This document shows, one piece after another, positions 1-8,046 of a stretch of 64,000 nucleotides of DNA. Source of the DNA: Azotobacter chroococcum (GTDB lineage: Bacteria; Pseudomonadota; Gammaproteobacteria; Pseudomonadales; Pseudomonadaceae). Made by a program: the position numbers and the translations under genes. Location: the NCBI RefSeq assembly GCF_004339665.1, contig NZ_SMMU01000018.1:1-64000 (forward strand), in the 5' to 3' direction. The notes beneath the pieces are model-generated. The model made no database searches and was not told the DNA's origin. It was given only the letters and a program-made list of their open reading frames with translations. Numbering within the stretch: the first letter of the stretch is position 1; each line of letters starts with the position of its first letter.

Positions 1-1
1 T

Positions 2-166
2 CTGAAGAGCTGGATGATCCGCTTTCATGGTGTAGCCACCAAGTACCTGACCCATTACCTGGGATGGCGCCGCCTGCTCGAGCGCTACAAGACGCCGCTC
101 AATCCATTGATTTGCTTGAGGGAGGCGCTGGGGCGAGCAGCCATGCAACAGCTAACTCAGACATAG
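2..166 (+). pseudogene. C-terminal fragment of IS1595-type (ISXO2-like) transposase, cut by window edge
   Basis: The frame is open from the first bases of the window to TAG at 164-166 and gives 54 residues. It contains W-M-I-R-F-H-G-V-A-T-K-Y-L and Y-L-G-W-R-R, which I recognise as the C-terminal end of ISXO2-like DDE transposases of the IS1595 family. The upstream part lies outside the window, so I cannot tell whether the element is intact. The stop codon sits inside what appears to be the terminal inverted repeat, and trkH sequence begins immediately after it. The element therefore inserted at the 3' end of trkH, in the opposite orientation. Confidence 0.75.
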
Positions 167-1613
167 CCTTCCAGAAACTCGGGGTCAGCAGCACCAGCAC
201 GGTGATGATCTCCAGGCGACCGAGCAGCATGCCGATCGACAGCAGCCACTTGGCGGAATCCGGCAGGCTGGCGAAATTGCCGGCCGGGCCGATGATCGGG
301 CCGAGGCCGACGCCGACGTTGCATACCGCGGTGGCGGCGCCGCTCAGGGCGGTGATCATGTCGAGGCCGAGCAGGCTCAGGCCGAGGGCGATCGCGCCGA
401 TGGTGACGGTGAAGAAGAACGAGAAGGTGAGGATCGAGCGGACGATCTCCTCGTCCAGGTTGTGGCCGTTGTACTGCTGCTTGAGCACCGCGCGGGGATG
501 GATCAGCTGGCGCATGCTGGACTTGAGCAGCACGTAGGCGACCTGGAAGCGGAACACTTTGAGCCCGCCGCTGGTCGAGCCCGAGCAGCCGCCGACGAAG
601 GTCAGGTAGAAGAACACCATCACCGCGAAACCGCCCCACTGGGTGTAATCGCCCAGGACGAGGCCGGTGGTGGTGACCACCGACACCACGTTCAGCGTGA
701 CGATGCGCAGGGCGTCGACGAAGTGGTGCTCGGAGTGCTGCCAGTACCAGAGGCCGAACAGCAGGCAGGTGAGGCTCAGCATCCCCATGAAGCCGCGCAC
801 CTGGTGGTCGCGGAGCAAGGCCTGGTGGTTGCCGCGCAGGGTGGTGACATAGAGGGTGAAGGGCAGGCCGCCGAGCAGCATGAGAACGATGGCGGTCCAG
901 TGCGTGGCCGGACCGAACTTGGCCATCGAGGCATCCGAGGTGGAGAAGCCGCCGGTGGAAATCGCCGACATGGAATGGTTGATGGCGTCGAACCAGCCCA
1001 TCCCGGCCAGATGGAAGGCCAGGATGCCGAGCAGGGTGAAGCCGACGTAGATGGCGACGATGTACTTGGCGACCATGTGCGAGCGCGGCATCACCTTTTC
1101 CGACCAGTCCGAGGATTCGGTCTGGAACAGCCGCATGCCGCCGACGCGCAGCAGCGGCAGGATCGCCACCGCCATGCCGATGAAGCCGATGCCGCCCAGC
1201 CAGTGCAGCATGGAGCGCCACATCAGCAGGCCCGGCGAGGCGCTGTCCAGGCCGGACAGCACGGTCGAGCCGGTGGTGGTGATGCCGGACATGGCCTCGA
1301 AAAAGGCATCGGTGTAGCTGATGTTCTGCAGCAGGTTCAGCGGCAGGGCGGCGAACAGGCAGACCACCAGCCAGCTGGCGGTGGTCAGCAGGTACATGTC
1401 GCGCGGGCGCAGGTGCACCTGTTCCGGGCGGCCGGGGAGGATCAGGGCGACCCCGGCGCTGAGGGTGATCATGCTCGCCCAGACGAAGGGCTCGATCTCG
1501 TGGCTGTGTTCGTAGATCACCAGGGTCAGCATCGGCAGGACCATGCCGATGGCGAGAGTGATCAGGAAGATGCCGAGAATGAAGCCGATAATGCGCAGGG
1601 TCGGCAAAGCCAT
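99..1613 (-). CDS. trkH: Trk system potassium uptake protein TrkH with IS-derived C-terminal tail
   Basis: Integral membrane subunit of the Trk potassium uptake system, working with cytoplasmic TrkA. The 504-residue protein shows the four pore loops of the family: T-T-T-G-S-T, S-T-G-G-F-S-T, T-T-T-G-L-V and C-N-V-G-V-G-L-G. I chose the ATG at 1613 (M-A-L-P-T-L-R-I-I-G), which fits the family start, over an in-frame TTG at 1640; neither has a strong ribosome binding site. The native protein appears to run to about residue 483 (S-F-W-K-A). The last 21 residues, encoded by 99-164, are read from the adjoining insertion sequence and replace the original stop. The core is complete, so the protein is probably functional. 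Confidence 0.9.
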   Translation of the reverse strand: MALPTLRIIGFILGIFLITLAIGMVLPMLTLVIYEHSHEIEPFVWASMITLSAGVALILPGRPEQVHLRPRDMYLLTTASWLVVCLFAALPLNLLQNISYTDAFFEAMSGITTTGSTVLSGLDSASPGLLMWRSMLHWLGGIGFIGMAVAILPLLRVGGMRLFQTESSDWSEKVMPRSHMVAKYIVAIYVGFTLLGILAFHLAGMGWFDAINHSMSAISTGGFSTSDASMAKFGPATHWTAIVLMLLGGLPFTLYVTTLRGNHQALLRDHQVRGFMGMLSLTCLLFGLWYWQHSEHHFVDALRIVTLNVVSVVTTTGLVLGDYTQWGGFAVMVFFYLTFVGGCSGSTSGGLKVFRFQVAYVLLKSSMRQLIHPRAVLKQQYNGHNLDEEIVRSILTFSFFFTVTIGAIALGLSLLGLDMITALSGAATAVCNVGVGLGPIIGPAGNFASLPDSAKWLLSIGMLLGRLEIITVLVLLTPSFWKAMSELAVAWLLAPAPPSSKSMD

Positions 1614-1846
1614 GGAAAGATGCCTGGGCTGAAGGTTCAAGGCGGGCCATTCTACCTGCGCCGATTGCTCTGTAAACCGCCGGGCTGACTCGCCGGGCGC
1701 GCGGCCCTCTTCACAAGTGCAGGGCGGCGAATAGAATAGCGCCGCTTGTCAGGGGCAGGCTGGCGAGGGTGTCCATGCGGCTTTTCTGCCGAACCTTCGT
1801 GCAGCCTGGGTGCCGGCCCGTGCCGGTTTCTTGTCAGTTTCCCATC
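1614..1846. other. Divergent intergenic region trkH / ykgJ-like gene
   Basis: This 233-base gap separates the divergent starts of trkH and the YkgJ-family gene and must hold both promoters. I see no convincing consensus sigma-70 promoter and no strong inverted repeat. Confidence 0.4.
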
Positions 1847-2218
1847 ATGTCCGATCAGAATCCTTGTTTGACGTGCGGCGCCTGCTGCGCGCATTTTCGT
1901 GTGTCCTTCTATTGGGGCGAATGCCGCTCCGCCGGCGGGCTCGTGCCGGATGATCTGGTGCTGCCGGTCGGCCCGCACCGGGCGGCGATGTGTGGTACCG
2001 AAAGCAAGCCGGTGCGCTGCATCGGCCTGCTCGGCGAGGTCGGCGGCGCGGTGCGCTGCACCCTCTACGAGCAGCGCTCCAGCACCTGCCGGGAGTTCGA
2101 GGCGGCCTGGAGCAACGGCCTGGCCAATCCCCACTGCGACAAGGCCCGTGCCGCCTATGGCCTGCCGCCGCTGACGCCGCCTCTGCAGCCGGATCTGGCG
2201 CCGGAGCGGGTCGCTTGA
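1847..2218 (+). CDS. YkgJ family cysteine cluster protein
   Basis: Small soluble protein of 123 residues from the YkgJ / UPF0153 family, predicted to chelate zinc or an iron-sulfur centre. The N-terminus carries C7-L-T-C10-G-A-C13-C14, and further cysteines follow in the middle (M-C-G-T, V-R-C-I-G, V-R-C-T-L-Y, S-T-C-R-E-F) and near the end (P-H-C-D-K), as in the family. The ATG at 1847 (M-S-D-Q-N-P) places the cysteine motif at the usual distance; an earlier in-frame start would add 26 unrelated residues. Pseudomonas has the same neighbour beside trkH. The cellular role is not established. Confidence 0.82.
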   Translation: MSDQNPCLTCGACCAHFRVSFYWGECRSAGGLVPDDLVLPVGPHRAAMCGTESKPVRCIGLLGEVGGAVRCTLYEQRSSTCREFEAAWSNGLANPHCDKARAAYGLPPLTPPLQPDLAPERVA

Positions 2219-2290
2219 AGGGGGCGCCCGAACAGGGCGGAGCCCGACGGCGCGGCGTAGACTCTTCCCATCACAGCCAAGGAGGTGCCC

Positions 2291-2851
2291 ATGGAGGCTC
2301 TCGATGCCCTGCTCAACCGCGTTTCCGTCGCTCGCCTGCATGATCCGGCACCGAGCGCCGAGCAGCGCGAGCGTCTGTTCGCCGCTGCCCTGCGTGCGCC
2401 GGATCATGCCCAGCTGCGTCCCTGGCGCTTTCTGACCGTGGAGGGCGAGGGCCGGGAGCGCCTCGGCGAGCTGTTCGCCAGCGCCATCGCTGCCAGCCAG
2501 CCGGAGGCCCGCGAGGAGGTCCTGCAGAAGGCCCGCAGCGCGCCCCTGCGCGCGCCCCTGCTGGTGGTGGTAATCGCCAGCCTGAAGGAGCACCCGCGGG
2601 TGCCGGACGTGGAACAGGTCCTGAGCGCCGGCTGCGCCGCTCATGCCCTGTTGCTGGCTGCCCATGCCCAGGGACTCGGGGCGATGTGGCGCACCGGCGA
2701 TGCGGCCTACGACCCGTGGGTGGCGGCCGGCCTGGGGCTGGCCGGCAACGAGCGGATCGTCGGCTTTCTCTACCTGGGGACGCCGGAGGGCGGGTTGCGG
2801 GTGCCGCAGCGGCTGGCGCCGGCCGATTTCGTCAGTGCCTGGCCGGGCTGA
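2291..2851 (+). CDS. Nitroreductase family protein (YdjA-like)
   Basis: Predicted FMN-dependent NAD(P)H oxidoreductase of the nitroreductase fold, 186 residues, close in length to E. coli YdjA. N-R-V-S-V near the N-terminus matches the FMN phosphate-binding R-x-S region, followed by A-P-D-H-A-Q-L-R-P-W-R-F, typical of this subfamily. A later G-L-G-A-M-W-R-T-G segment also fits YdjA-like proteins. The ATG at 2291 is preceded at good spacing by AAGGAGG, so I prefer it to the GTG at 2285. It follows the YkgJ-family gene after 72 bases and converges on the histidine kinase gene. The natural substrate is unknown. Confidence 0.85.
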   Translation: MEALDALLNRVSVARLHDPAPSAEQRERLFAAALRAPDHAQLRPWRFLTVEGEGRERLGELFASAIAASQPEAREEVLQKARSAPLRAPLLVVVIASLKEHPRVPDVEQVLSAGCAAHALLLAAHAQGLGAMWRTGDAAYDPWVAAGLGLAGNERIVGFLYLGTPEGGLRVPQRLAPADFVSAWPG

Positions 2852-2860
2852 GCCGGCGGC

Positions 2861-4198
2861 TCAGCGGGGCGTGCTCAGCGGCAGGTCCAGGGTGGCGACG
2901 AAACCACCGTCCGGATGGTTGGCGAGGAGCAGCTGGCCGTTGTGGCGTTCCGCGGCGCGCCGGGCGATGGCCAGGCCCAGTCCGTGGCCGGCCGCGCTCT
3001 GGCCGGGCGCGCGGTAGAAGGGTTCGCCCAGGCGGGCCAGGTGCTCCGGTGCCACGCCCGGACCGTGATCGCGCACGCTGAGCAGCAGATGCTCGCCCTG
3101 GCGTTCGGCGCGGATTTCCACCGGCTGGTCCGCCGGACTGAAGCGCAGGGCATTGCGCAGCAGGTTGTCCAGCGCCCGTTCGAGCATGTCCGGCCAGCCC
3201 GACAGGTCGAGTCCGGGCGCCAGTTCGCTGCGGATTTTCCGTCCCTTGGCGCTGAGGGCATAGTCATTGCGCAGGCGTGCGAGCAGTTCGGCCAGGTCGA
3301 TCGGGCGCGCCGTGCCGGAGTCGGCATCGAGGCGCGCCAGGGTGAGGATCTCGCCGATCAGCGCCTCCAGGCGGTCGCATTCCTGGATCAGGCGCGGCCA
3401 CAGGCGGGCGCGCTCTTCGGCGTCGGCGCGCTCGGCCAGGGCCAGGGCGATGCGCAGCCGCGCCAGCGGCGAGCGCAGTTCGTGGGAGACGTCGCGCAGC
3501 AGCTGGCGCTGGCTGCCGATCAGGCTCTGCAGGCGCGCACCCATGCGGTTGAAGTCGCGGGCCAGCACGCCCAGTTCGTCGCGCCGGTTGGCCAGGCGCG
3601 CCAGGCTGTTCTGCTGGTAGCTGGTCTGCCCGAGATCGTGCACGGCGCGGCGCAGGCGGTTCAGCGGGCGGGTGATCGAGACGGTCAGCAGCAGGCTGAA
3701 CAGGGTCAGCACCACCAGGGCGATGAGCAGGGCGCTGAGCGGCCAGAGCAGGCTGTCGTGGCGCCAGGCCTTCAGCTCCTCGTGGGGAATCCGGTAGATG
3801 AAGAAGTAGGTCTGCCCGCTCTCCGGGCTGGTGTATTCCTGGCTCAGCTGGCGCCAGGGAAAGCGCGGCAGGGGCGGGGGGCCGCCGAACCCGGGCGGTG
3901 GCGGCGGCCGACGGTGCCGGGCGAGGTCGCGGCTGGACAGGTGGCGGCCGGTCTCGTCCAGCACCTGGACGGAGACGCGGTACTGGTCGCGGTTCTCGTC
4001 CAGCAGGGGCTGTGCGGCCAGCGCCCCCTGAGCCTCGTAGCGCTCCGTCCAGCGCCTGGCGAGATCCTGCATGCCGGGATGGCGGGCGATGATCCAGGCA
4101 TCGTTGTTCAGTGCCCGGCCGAGCAGCATGGACAGGCCGGCGACCAGCGCCAGGGCCAGCCAGAATGCCGCGAGGACTCGCCAGAAGAGTGAACGCAT
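2861..4198 (-). CDS. CpxA-like sensor histidine kinase
   Basis: Inner-membrane sensor kinase, 445 residues. TM1 lies at about residues 5-27, then a periplasmic loop with an unusual proline-rich patch ([14 protein letters not shown]), TM2 (L-L-I-A-L-V-V-L-T-L-F), a HAMP linker, the HisKA box D-V-S-H-E-L-R-S-P-L, and HATPase motifs N-L-L-R-N-A (N box), D-H-G-P-G-V (G1) and G-H-G-L-G-L-A-I (G2). The start at 4198 (M-R-S-L-F-W-R) gives a clean first membrane segment. It is last in a minus-strand run after the cpxR-like and spy-like genes, matching the P. aeruginosa arrangement. It probably senses envelope stress and phosphorylates the adjacent regulator. Confidence 0.88.
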   Translation of the reverse strand: MRSLFWRVLAAFWLALALVAGLSMLLGRALNNDAWIIARHPGMQDLARRWTERYEAQGALAAQPLLDENRDQYRVSVQVLDETGRHLSSRDLARHRRPPPPPGFGGPPPLPRFPWRQLSQEYTSPESGQTYFFIYRIPHEELKAWRHDSLLWPLSALLIALVVLTLFSLLLTVSITRPLNRLRRAVHDLGQTSYQQNSLARLANRRDELGVLARDFNRMGARLQSLIGSQRQLLRDVSHELRSPLARLRIALALAERADAEERARLWPRLIQECDRLEALIGEILTLARLDADSGTARPIDLAELLARLRNDYALSAKGRKIRSELAPGLDLSGWPDMLERALDNLLRNALRFSPADQPVEIRAERQGEHLLLSVRDHGPGVAPEHLARLGEPFYRAPGQSAAGHGLGLAIARRAAERHNGQLLLANHPDGGFVATLDLPLSTPR

Positions 4199-4263
4199 GG
4201 GAAATCCGGTGCTGCGGAGGGCGAAAGCCGAACCGCCTGGCCGGCGGTTCGGCGGGGAAAGGC

Positions 4264-4725
4264 CTACTGCGGCTTGCCTTCCTTCTCGGCCTTCCACTTG
4301 CGGAATTCTTCCCACTCGGCGCGGCGTTTTTCCTGCTCGGCCTTGCGCTCGTCGAAGGCCTTCAGCTGCTCCGGCGTCAGCTGGTCGCGGAAGGCCTTGT
4401 CGGCCTTGTCGCGGCTGGCCTGCAGTTCCTTCTGCATGGCCTCCTTGTCGGCCTCGGACAGCTTGTCCAGGTAGCGCTGGGTGATCTCGCGCTTCTCCTG
4501 GGCGGCTTCCTGGTAGGCCTTGTGCATCGTCTTGCGCTGTTCGGGGTTCAGGTTGAACCCGTGCATGCCGCCCATCTTCCCGGGCATTCCGGCCATGCCG
4601 TCCGCCCCTTTATGGTAATAGCCGGAGCCCATGTCGCAGGCCGGCCCCCGCTCGCCGTGTTCGGCGGCGAGCGCGGCGGCGGGCAGGGCGGCGGCGAGCA
4701 GCAGCATGGAAAGAGTCTTGCGCAT
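4264..4725 (-). CDS. Spy/CpxP family periplasmic chaperone-like protein (LTxxQ motifs)
   Basis: Predicted secreted protein of 153 residues. A signal peptide (M-R-K-T-L-S-M then an Ala/Leu core ending A-L-A-A) is followed by a Gly/Met/His-rich linker and a charged helical region. Two LTxxQ-like motifs are visible, L-N-P-E-Q-R-K-T-M and L-T-P-E-Q-L-K-A-F, as in Spy and CpxP, which are periplasmic chaperones or Cpx inhibitors. It lies between the response regulator and kinase genes, the position of PA3205 in P. aeruginosa. The Met/His-rich linker could bind metal, but that is speculation. Confidence 0.85.
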   Translation of the reverse strand: MRKTLSMLLLAAALPAAALAAEHGERGPACDMGSGYYHKGADGMAGMPGKMGGMHGFNLNPEQRKTMHKAYQEAAQEKREITQRYLDKLSEADKEAMQKELQASRDKADKAFRDQLTPEQLKAFDERKAEQEKRRAEWEEFRKWKAEKEGKPQ

Positions 4726-4811
4726 GGTGTGTCTCCTCAGTAGTGCGGGATCGGCTGTGTGCCGGACGATTTCAGTCTAGAGAGTGCAGGGTCAGGTGCG
4801 GTCAGGCGAGG

Positions 4812-4827
4812 GTAAAGGCTAGGTAAA
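4812..4827 (-). promoter_or_regulatory. CpxR-box-like direct repeat upstream of the spy-like gene
   Basis: Two GTAAA pentamers at 4812-4816 and 4823-4827 are separated by six bases. The E. coli CpxR box is GTAAA-N5-GTAAA, with some spacing variation. The site lies about 86 bases upstream of the spy-like start and just past the cpxR stop. This suggests the spy-like/kinase pair has its own CpxR-controlled promoter. Binding is inferred. Confidence 0.55.
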
Positions 4828-4834
4828 GGCGCCT

Positions 4835-5512
4835 TCAGAGACTGTAGTAGTAGCCGCGGCTGCGCAGGGCGAGGATGCGCGGACTGCCGTCCGGGTGGGG
4901 GCCGAGCTTCTTGCGCAGGTTGCTGACGTGCATGTCCAGGCTGCGGTCGTAGAGGGTCAGTTTGCGGCCGAGGGCCAGTTGCGCCAGGCTCTGCTTGTCC
5001 ACCGGCTCGCCGGGCTGGCGCAGCAGGGCTTCGAGCAGGCGGCTCTCGGAGGCGGTGAGGGCGATCTCGTGGCCGCCGATGTCGACCACCCCGCGCGCCG
5101 TGCTGAAGCACAGGTCGCCCAGCTCCAGCTGGCTGGAAGCCGCCGGCGGCTGGCTGCGGCGCAGCACGGCGCGCAGGCGGGCGGTCAGTTCGCGCGGATC
5201 GCAGGGCTTGGCCAGGTAGTCGTCGGCGCCGAGCTCCAGGCCGAGGATGCGGTCCAGCGGCTCGCCACGGGCGGAGAGCATCAGCACCGGCAGGTCCGGA
5301 TAGTCGCCGCGCAGCTGCTTGAGCAGCTCGAGGCCGGAGCCGTCGGGCAGCATCACGTCCAGCACCACGGCATCCGGGGTCTTTTCGGCGAGGGCGATGC
5401 GGGCGTCGTGGCCGTCATGGCTGGCGCGCACCTGGAAGCCTTCCTGGCCCAGCCAGCTGGCCAGCAGCTCGCACAGCTCGCAGTCGTCGTCGATCAGCAG
5501 CAGTTCGCTCAT
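4835..5512 (-). CDS. CpxR-like OmpR-family response regulator
   Basis: Response regulator of 225 residues with an N-terminal receiver (acidic pocket I-D-D-D-C-E, phosphoacceptor in V-V-L-D-V-M-L-P-D-G-S-G, switch Ser in L-S-A-R-G, Lys in D-D-Y-L-A-K-P-C) and a C-terminal winged helix ending R-S-R-G-Y-Y-Y-S-L. It is the expected partner of the histidine kinase at 2861-4198. The ATG at 5512 begins the standard M-S-E-L-L-L-I-D-D-D. The yciI-like start lies beyond it on the same strand, with 12 bases between the two genes. Confidence 0.9.
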   Translation of the reverse strand: MSELLLIDDDCELCELLASWLGQEGFQVRASHDGHDARIALAEKTPDAVVLDVMLPDGSGLELLKQLRGDYPDLPVLMLSARGEPLDRILGLELGADDYLAKPCDPRELTARLRAVLRRSQPPAASSQLELGDLCFSTARGVVDIGGHEIALTASESRLLEALLRQPGEPVDKQSLAQLALGRKLTLYDRSLDMHVSNLRKKLGPHPDGSPRILALRSRGYYYSL

Positions 5513-5524
5513 GGCGGCGCCGGG

Positions 5525-5824
5525 TCAGGGCAGGACCTTGTTGAAGGGCTTGACCTTGACGTCGGCATACACGCCGGCGGCGCAGTAGGGGTCGGCCTCG
5601 GCCCAGCTGCGGGCGGCCTCCAGGGAGTCGAACTCGGCGACCACCAGACTGCCGCTGAAGCCGGCCGGGCCGGGGGCGGGGCTGTCTACCGCCGGGTGCG
5701 GGCCGGCCAGCACCAGGCGGCCTTCTTCCTTCAGTTGCTGCAGGCGGGCGAGGTGGGCGGGACGAGCGCCCAGGCGCTTGTCCAGAGAGTTTGCCGCGTC
5801 GGTGGCGATGATGGCGTAGAGCAT
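5525..5824 (-). CDS. yciI: YciI family protein
   Basis: Small dimeric alpha/beta-barrel protein of 99 residues in the YCII family. M-L-Y-A-I-I-A-T-D begins the first strand and D-P-Y-C-A-A-G-V-Y at the C-terminus matches the family's D-P-[YF]-x-x-A-G signature. The ATG at 5824 lies one base beyond the yciB stop, so the two genes are tightly linked, as in P. aeruginosa and E. coli. Biochemical function is unknown. Confidence 0.88.
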   Translation of the reverse strand: MLYAIIATDAANSLDKRLGARPAHLARLQQLKEEGRLVLAGPHPAVDSPAPGPAGFSGSLVVAEFDSLEAARSWAEADPYCAAGVYADVKVKPFNKVLP

Positions 5825-5825
5825 G

Positions 5826-6425
5826 TCAGTCCTTGGATTTGGCGGCGGATTCGGTGTTGTGTTCATGCATGTGGCGGGCGAGGAAGATCCCCTGGCCGAC
5901 CAGGAACAGGACGGTCATGCCCAGGCTGCCGAACACTTTGAAGTCGACCCAGAAGTCGTGGAAGGTGAAGGCGACGAACAGGTTGGCGCAGCCGCTGAAC
6001 ACGAAGAACGCCACCCAGGCGAGGTTCAGGCGCGTCCACAGCGGCGCCGGCAGGCTGACCGCGTGGCCCATGATGCGCTGGATCAGCGGGCGGTCGCCGA
6101 TGAAGTGGCTGGCGGCGAAGCCCAGGGCGAACAGCCAGTTGACCACCGGCGCCTTCCACTTGAGGAAGGTCTCGCTGTGGAAGGTCAGGGTCATGCCGCC
6201 GAACACCAGGCAGGCGAGCAGGGTGATCCACTGGCCCTTTTCCAGGCGGCGCTGGGCCAGGAACAGGGCGCCATAGACCAGCAGCGAGGCGAGGATCAGT
6301 ACCGCGGTGGCGCTGAAGATGCCGCCGAGGGTGAAGGTATGGCCGGCCAGTTCGACGGCGCGGGGCTCCAGCTTGTAGACGATGAAAAAGAGAATCAGCG
6401 GGATGAAATCGATGAATTGTTTCAC
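5826..6425 (-). CDS. yciB: Inner membrane septation protein YciB (IspZ)
   Basis: Polytopic inner-membrane protein of 199 residues, related to YciB/IspZ, which in enterics interacts with elongation and division proteins. The start is a GTG at 6425 giving [14 protein letters not shown], the near-universal N-terminus of the family. About five hydrophobic segments follow, with the conserved [10 protein letters not shown] and G-D-R-P-L-I-Q-R regions. It is divergent from trpH, with 66 bases between the starts. Confidence 0.92.
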   Translation of the reverse strand: MKQFIDFIPLILFFIVYKLEPRAVELAGHTFTLGGIFSATAVLILASLLVYGALFLAQRRLEKGQWITLLACLVFGGMTLTFHSETFLKWKAPVVNWLFALGFAASHFIGDRPLIQRIMGHAVSLPAPLWTRLNLAWVAFFVFSGCANLFVAFTFHDFWVDFKVFGSLGMTVLFLVGQGIFLARHMHEHNTESAAKSKD

Positions 6426-6491
6426 TGTGGCAGCCAGACGCGGGATGTGGCGGCATAATAACAAACCTCGACAGACGCGAAAGCCAGCCCC

Positions 6492-7355
6492 ATGAAGGTC
6501 GATCTGCACTGCCACAGTACCGCTTCCGACGGCGCCCTGAGCCCCGCCGAGGTGGTTCGCCGCGCCCACGGACGCGGCGTCCGGCTGCTGGCGCTGACCG
6601 ACCACGACACCCTGGACGGCCTCCCCGAGGCGCAGGCCGCCAGTGCCGGGCTGGACATCGAGCTGATCAACGGCATCGAGCTGTCCGCCCTGTGGGGCGG
6701 GGCCACCGTGCACGTGCTCGGCTACGCCTTCGCCAGCGATGCGCCGGCGTTGCGCCAGGCCCTCGCCGGGCTGCAGGAGGGCCGCTGGCAGCGGGCTGCG
6801 GAGATCGCCCGGCGGCTGGCCGGCAAGGGCATGGACGGGGCCCTGGAGGGCGCCCGGGCGGTGCAGCGCGAGCTGGGTGACAGCGACAACGCGCCGGCGC
6901 GCCCGCACTTCGCCGAGTTCCTGGTGCGCGCCGGGCATGCCCGGGACCGCGCGGAGGCCTTCCACAAGTGGCTGGGCGCGGGCAAGCTGGGCGACATCAA
7001 GCAGTATTGGCCGAGCCTCGAGCAGGCGGTCGACACCCTGCGCGCGGCCGGCGCCTGGATCAGCCTGGCGCATCCCTGGCACTACGACTTCACCCGCAGC
7101 AAGCGGCGCCGTCTGGTCGGTGACTTCATCCACGCCGGTGGCCATGCGCTGGAGGTCAGCAACGGCCTGCAGCCGGCCGAGCAGACCGGCAGTCTGGCCA
7201 TTCTGGTCCGCGAATTCGGTCTGCTGGCCAGCGCCGGCAGTGATTTCCATGCCCCCGACACCTGGTCCGAGCTGGGGCTGTACCGCTCGCTGCCGGACGA
7301 TCTGCCGCTTCTCTGGACGCGTTTCCCCCATGTCCATCGCTGCGCCGCCCTCTGA
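6492..7355 (+). CDS. trpH: PHP-domain phosphoesterase TrpH (RNase AM)
   Basis: Metal-dependent PHP phosphoesterase of 287 residues; the E. coli homologue YciV/TrpH is a 5'-3' exoribonuclease and 3',5'-nucleotide phosphatase. The PHP metal motifs are H-C-H-S-T-A-S-D-G near the start, [14 protein letters not shown], and the C-terminal G-S-D-F-H-A-P. The ATG at 6492 gives M-K-V-D-L-H-C-H. The yciO-type gene follows after 13 bases, and the pair is also adjacent in P. aeruginosa. Confidence 0.9.
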   Translation: MKVDLHCHSTASDGALSPAEVVRRAHGRGVRLLALTDHDTLDGLPEAQAASAGLDIELINGIELSALWGGATVHVLGYAFASDAPALRQALAGLQEGRWQRAAEIARRLAGKGMDGALEGARAVQRELGDSDNAPARPHFAEFLVRAGHARDRAEAFHKWLGAGKLGDIKQYWPSLEQAVDTLRAAGAWISLAHPWHYDFTRSKRRRLVGDFIHAGGHALEVSNGLQPAEQTGSLAILVREFGLLASAGSDFHAPDTWSELGLYRSLPDDLPLLWTRFPHVHRCAAL

Positions 7356-7368
7356 ACAGGGAATCCAT

Positions 7369-7998
7369 GTGAGTCAGTACTTTCAGATCCATCCGGAAAA
7401 CCCCCAGCTGCGCCTGATTCGCCAGGCCGTGGAAATCGTCCGTGGCGGCGGGGTGATCGTCTATCCCACCGATGCCTCCTACGCGCTCGGCTGCCTGCTC
7501 GGCAACAAGGCCGGCCTGGAGCGCATCCGCCGCCTGCGCCAGCTGGACGAGCGGCACAACTTCACCCTGGTGTGCAGCGACCTCTCGCAGCTGAGCCTGT
7601 TCGCCCGGGTCGACACCGGCGCCTTCCGTCTGCTCAAGACCTGGACCCCGGGCCCCTACACCTTCATCCTCAACGCCAGCCGCGAGGTGCCGCGGATCAT
7701 GCTGCATCCCAAGCGGCGCACCGTCGGCTTGCGCATCCCGGCCAATCCGATCGCCCAAGCCCTGCTGGCCGAGCTCGGCGAGCCCCTGATGAGCGCCAGC
7801 CTGATCCTGCCCGGCGAGACGCTGCCGCTGAGCGACCCGGCGGAGATGCGCCGGCGTCTCGAACACCACGTCGACCTGATTATCGACGGCGGCGCCGGCA
7901 CGCTGGAAGCCTCCACCGTGGTCAGTCTGCTCGACAGCGAGCCCGAGGTGCTGCGCGTCGGCTGCGGCGATCCGGCGCCCTTCGCCGGCGAAGCCTGA
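7369..7998 (+). CDS. YciO/Sua5/YrdC-family protein
   Basis: Protein of 209 residues in the YrdC-like family (threonylcarbamoyl-AMP synthase superfamily), closest by eye to YciO, whose role is unclear. Key motifs are [12 protein letters not shown] near residue 30, [11 protein letters not shown] and V-G-L-R-I-P. The start is a GTG at 7369 (M-S-Q-Y-F-Q-I-H-P) with AGGGA upstream; no ATG fits the conserved N-terminus. It sits between trpH and scpA and is probably co-transcribed with them. Confidence 0.85.
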   Translation: MSQYFQIHPENPQLRLIRQAVEIVRGGGVIVYPTDASYALGCLLGNKAGLERIRRLRQLDERHNFTLVCSDLSQLSLFARVDTGAFRLLKTWTPGPYTFILNASREVPRIMLHPKRRTVGLRIPANPIAQALLAELGEPLMSASLILPGETLPLSDPAEMRRRLEHHVDLIIDGGAGTLEASTVVSLLDSEPEVLRVGCGDPAPFAGEA

Positions 7999-8046
7999 GT
8001 CTTGCGCCGCCCAGTACCGGCCGGCGCCGCGCCGGCCGCCGAGTCC

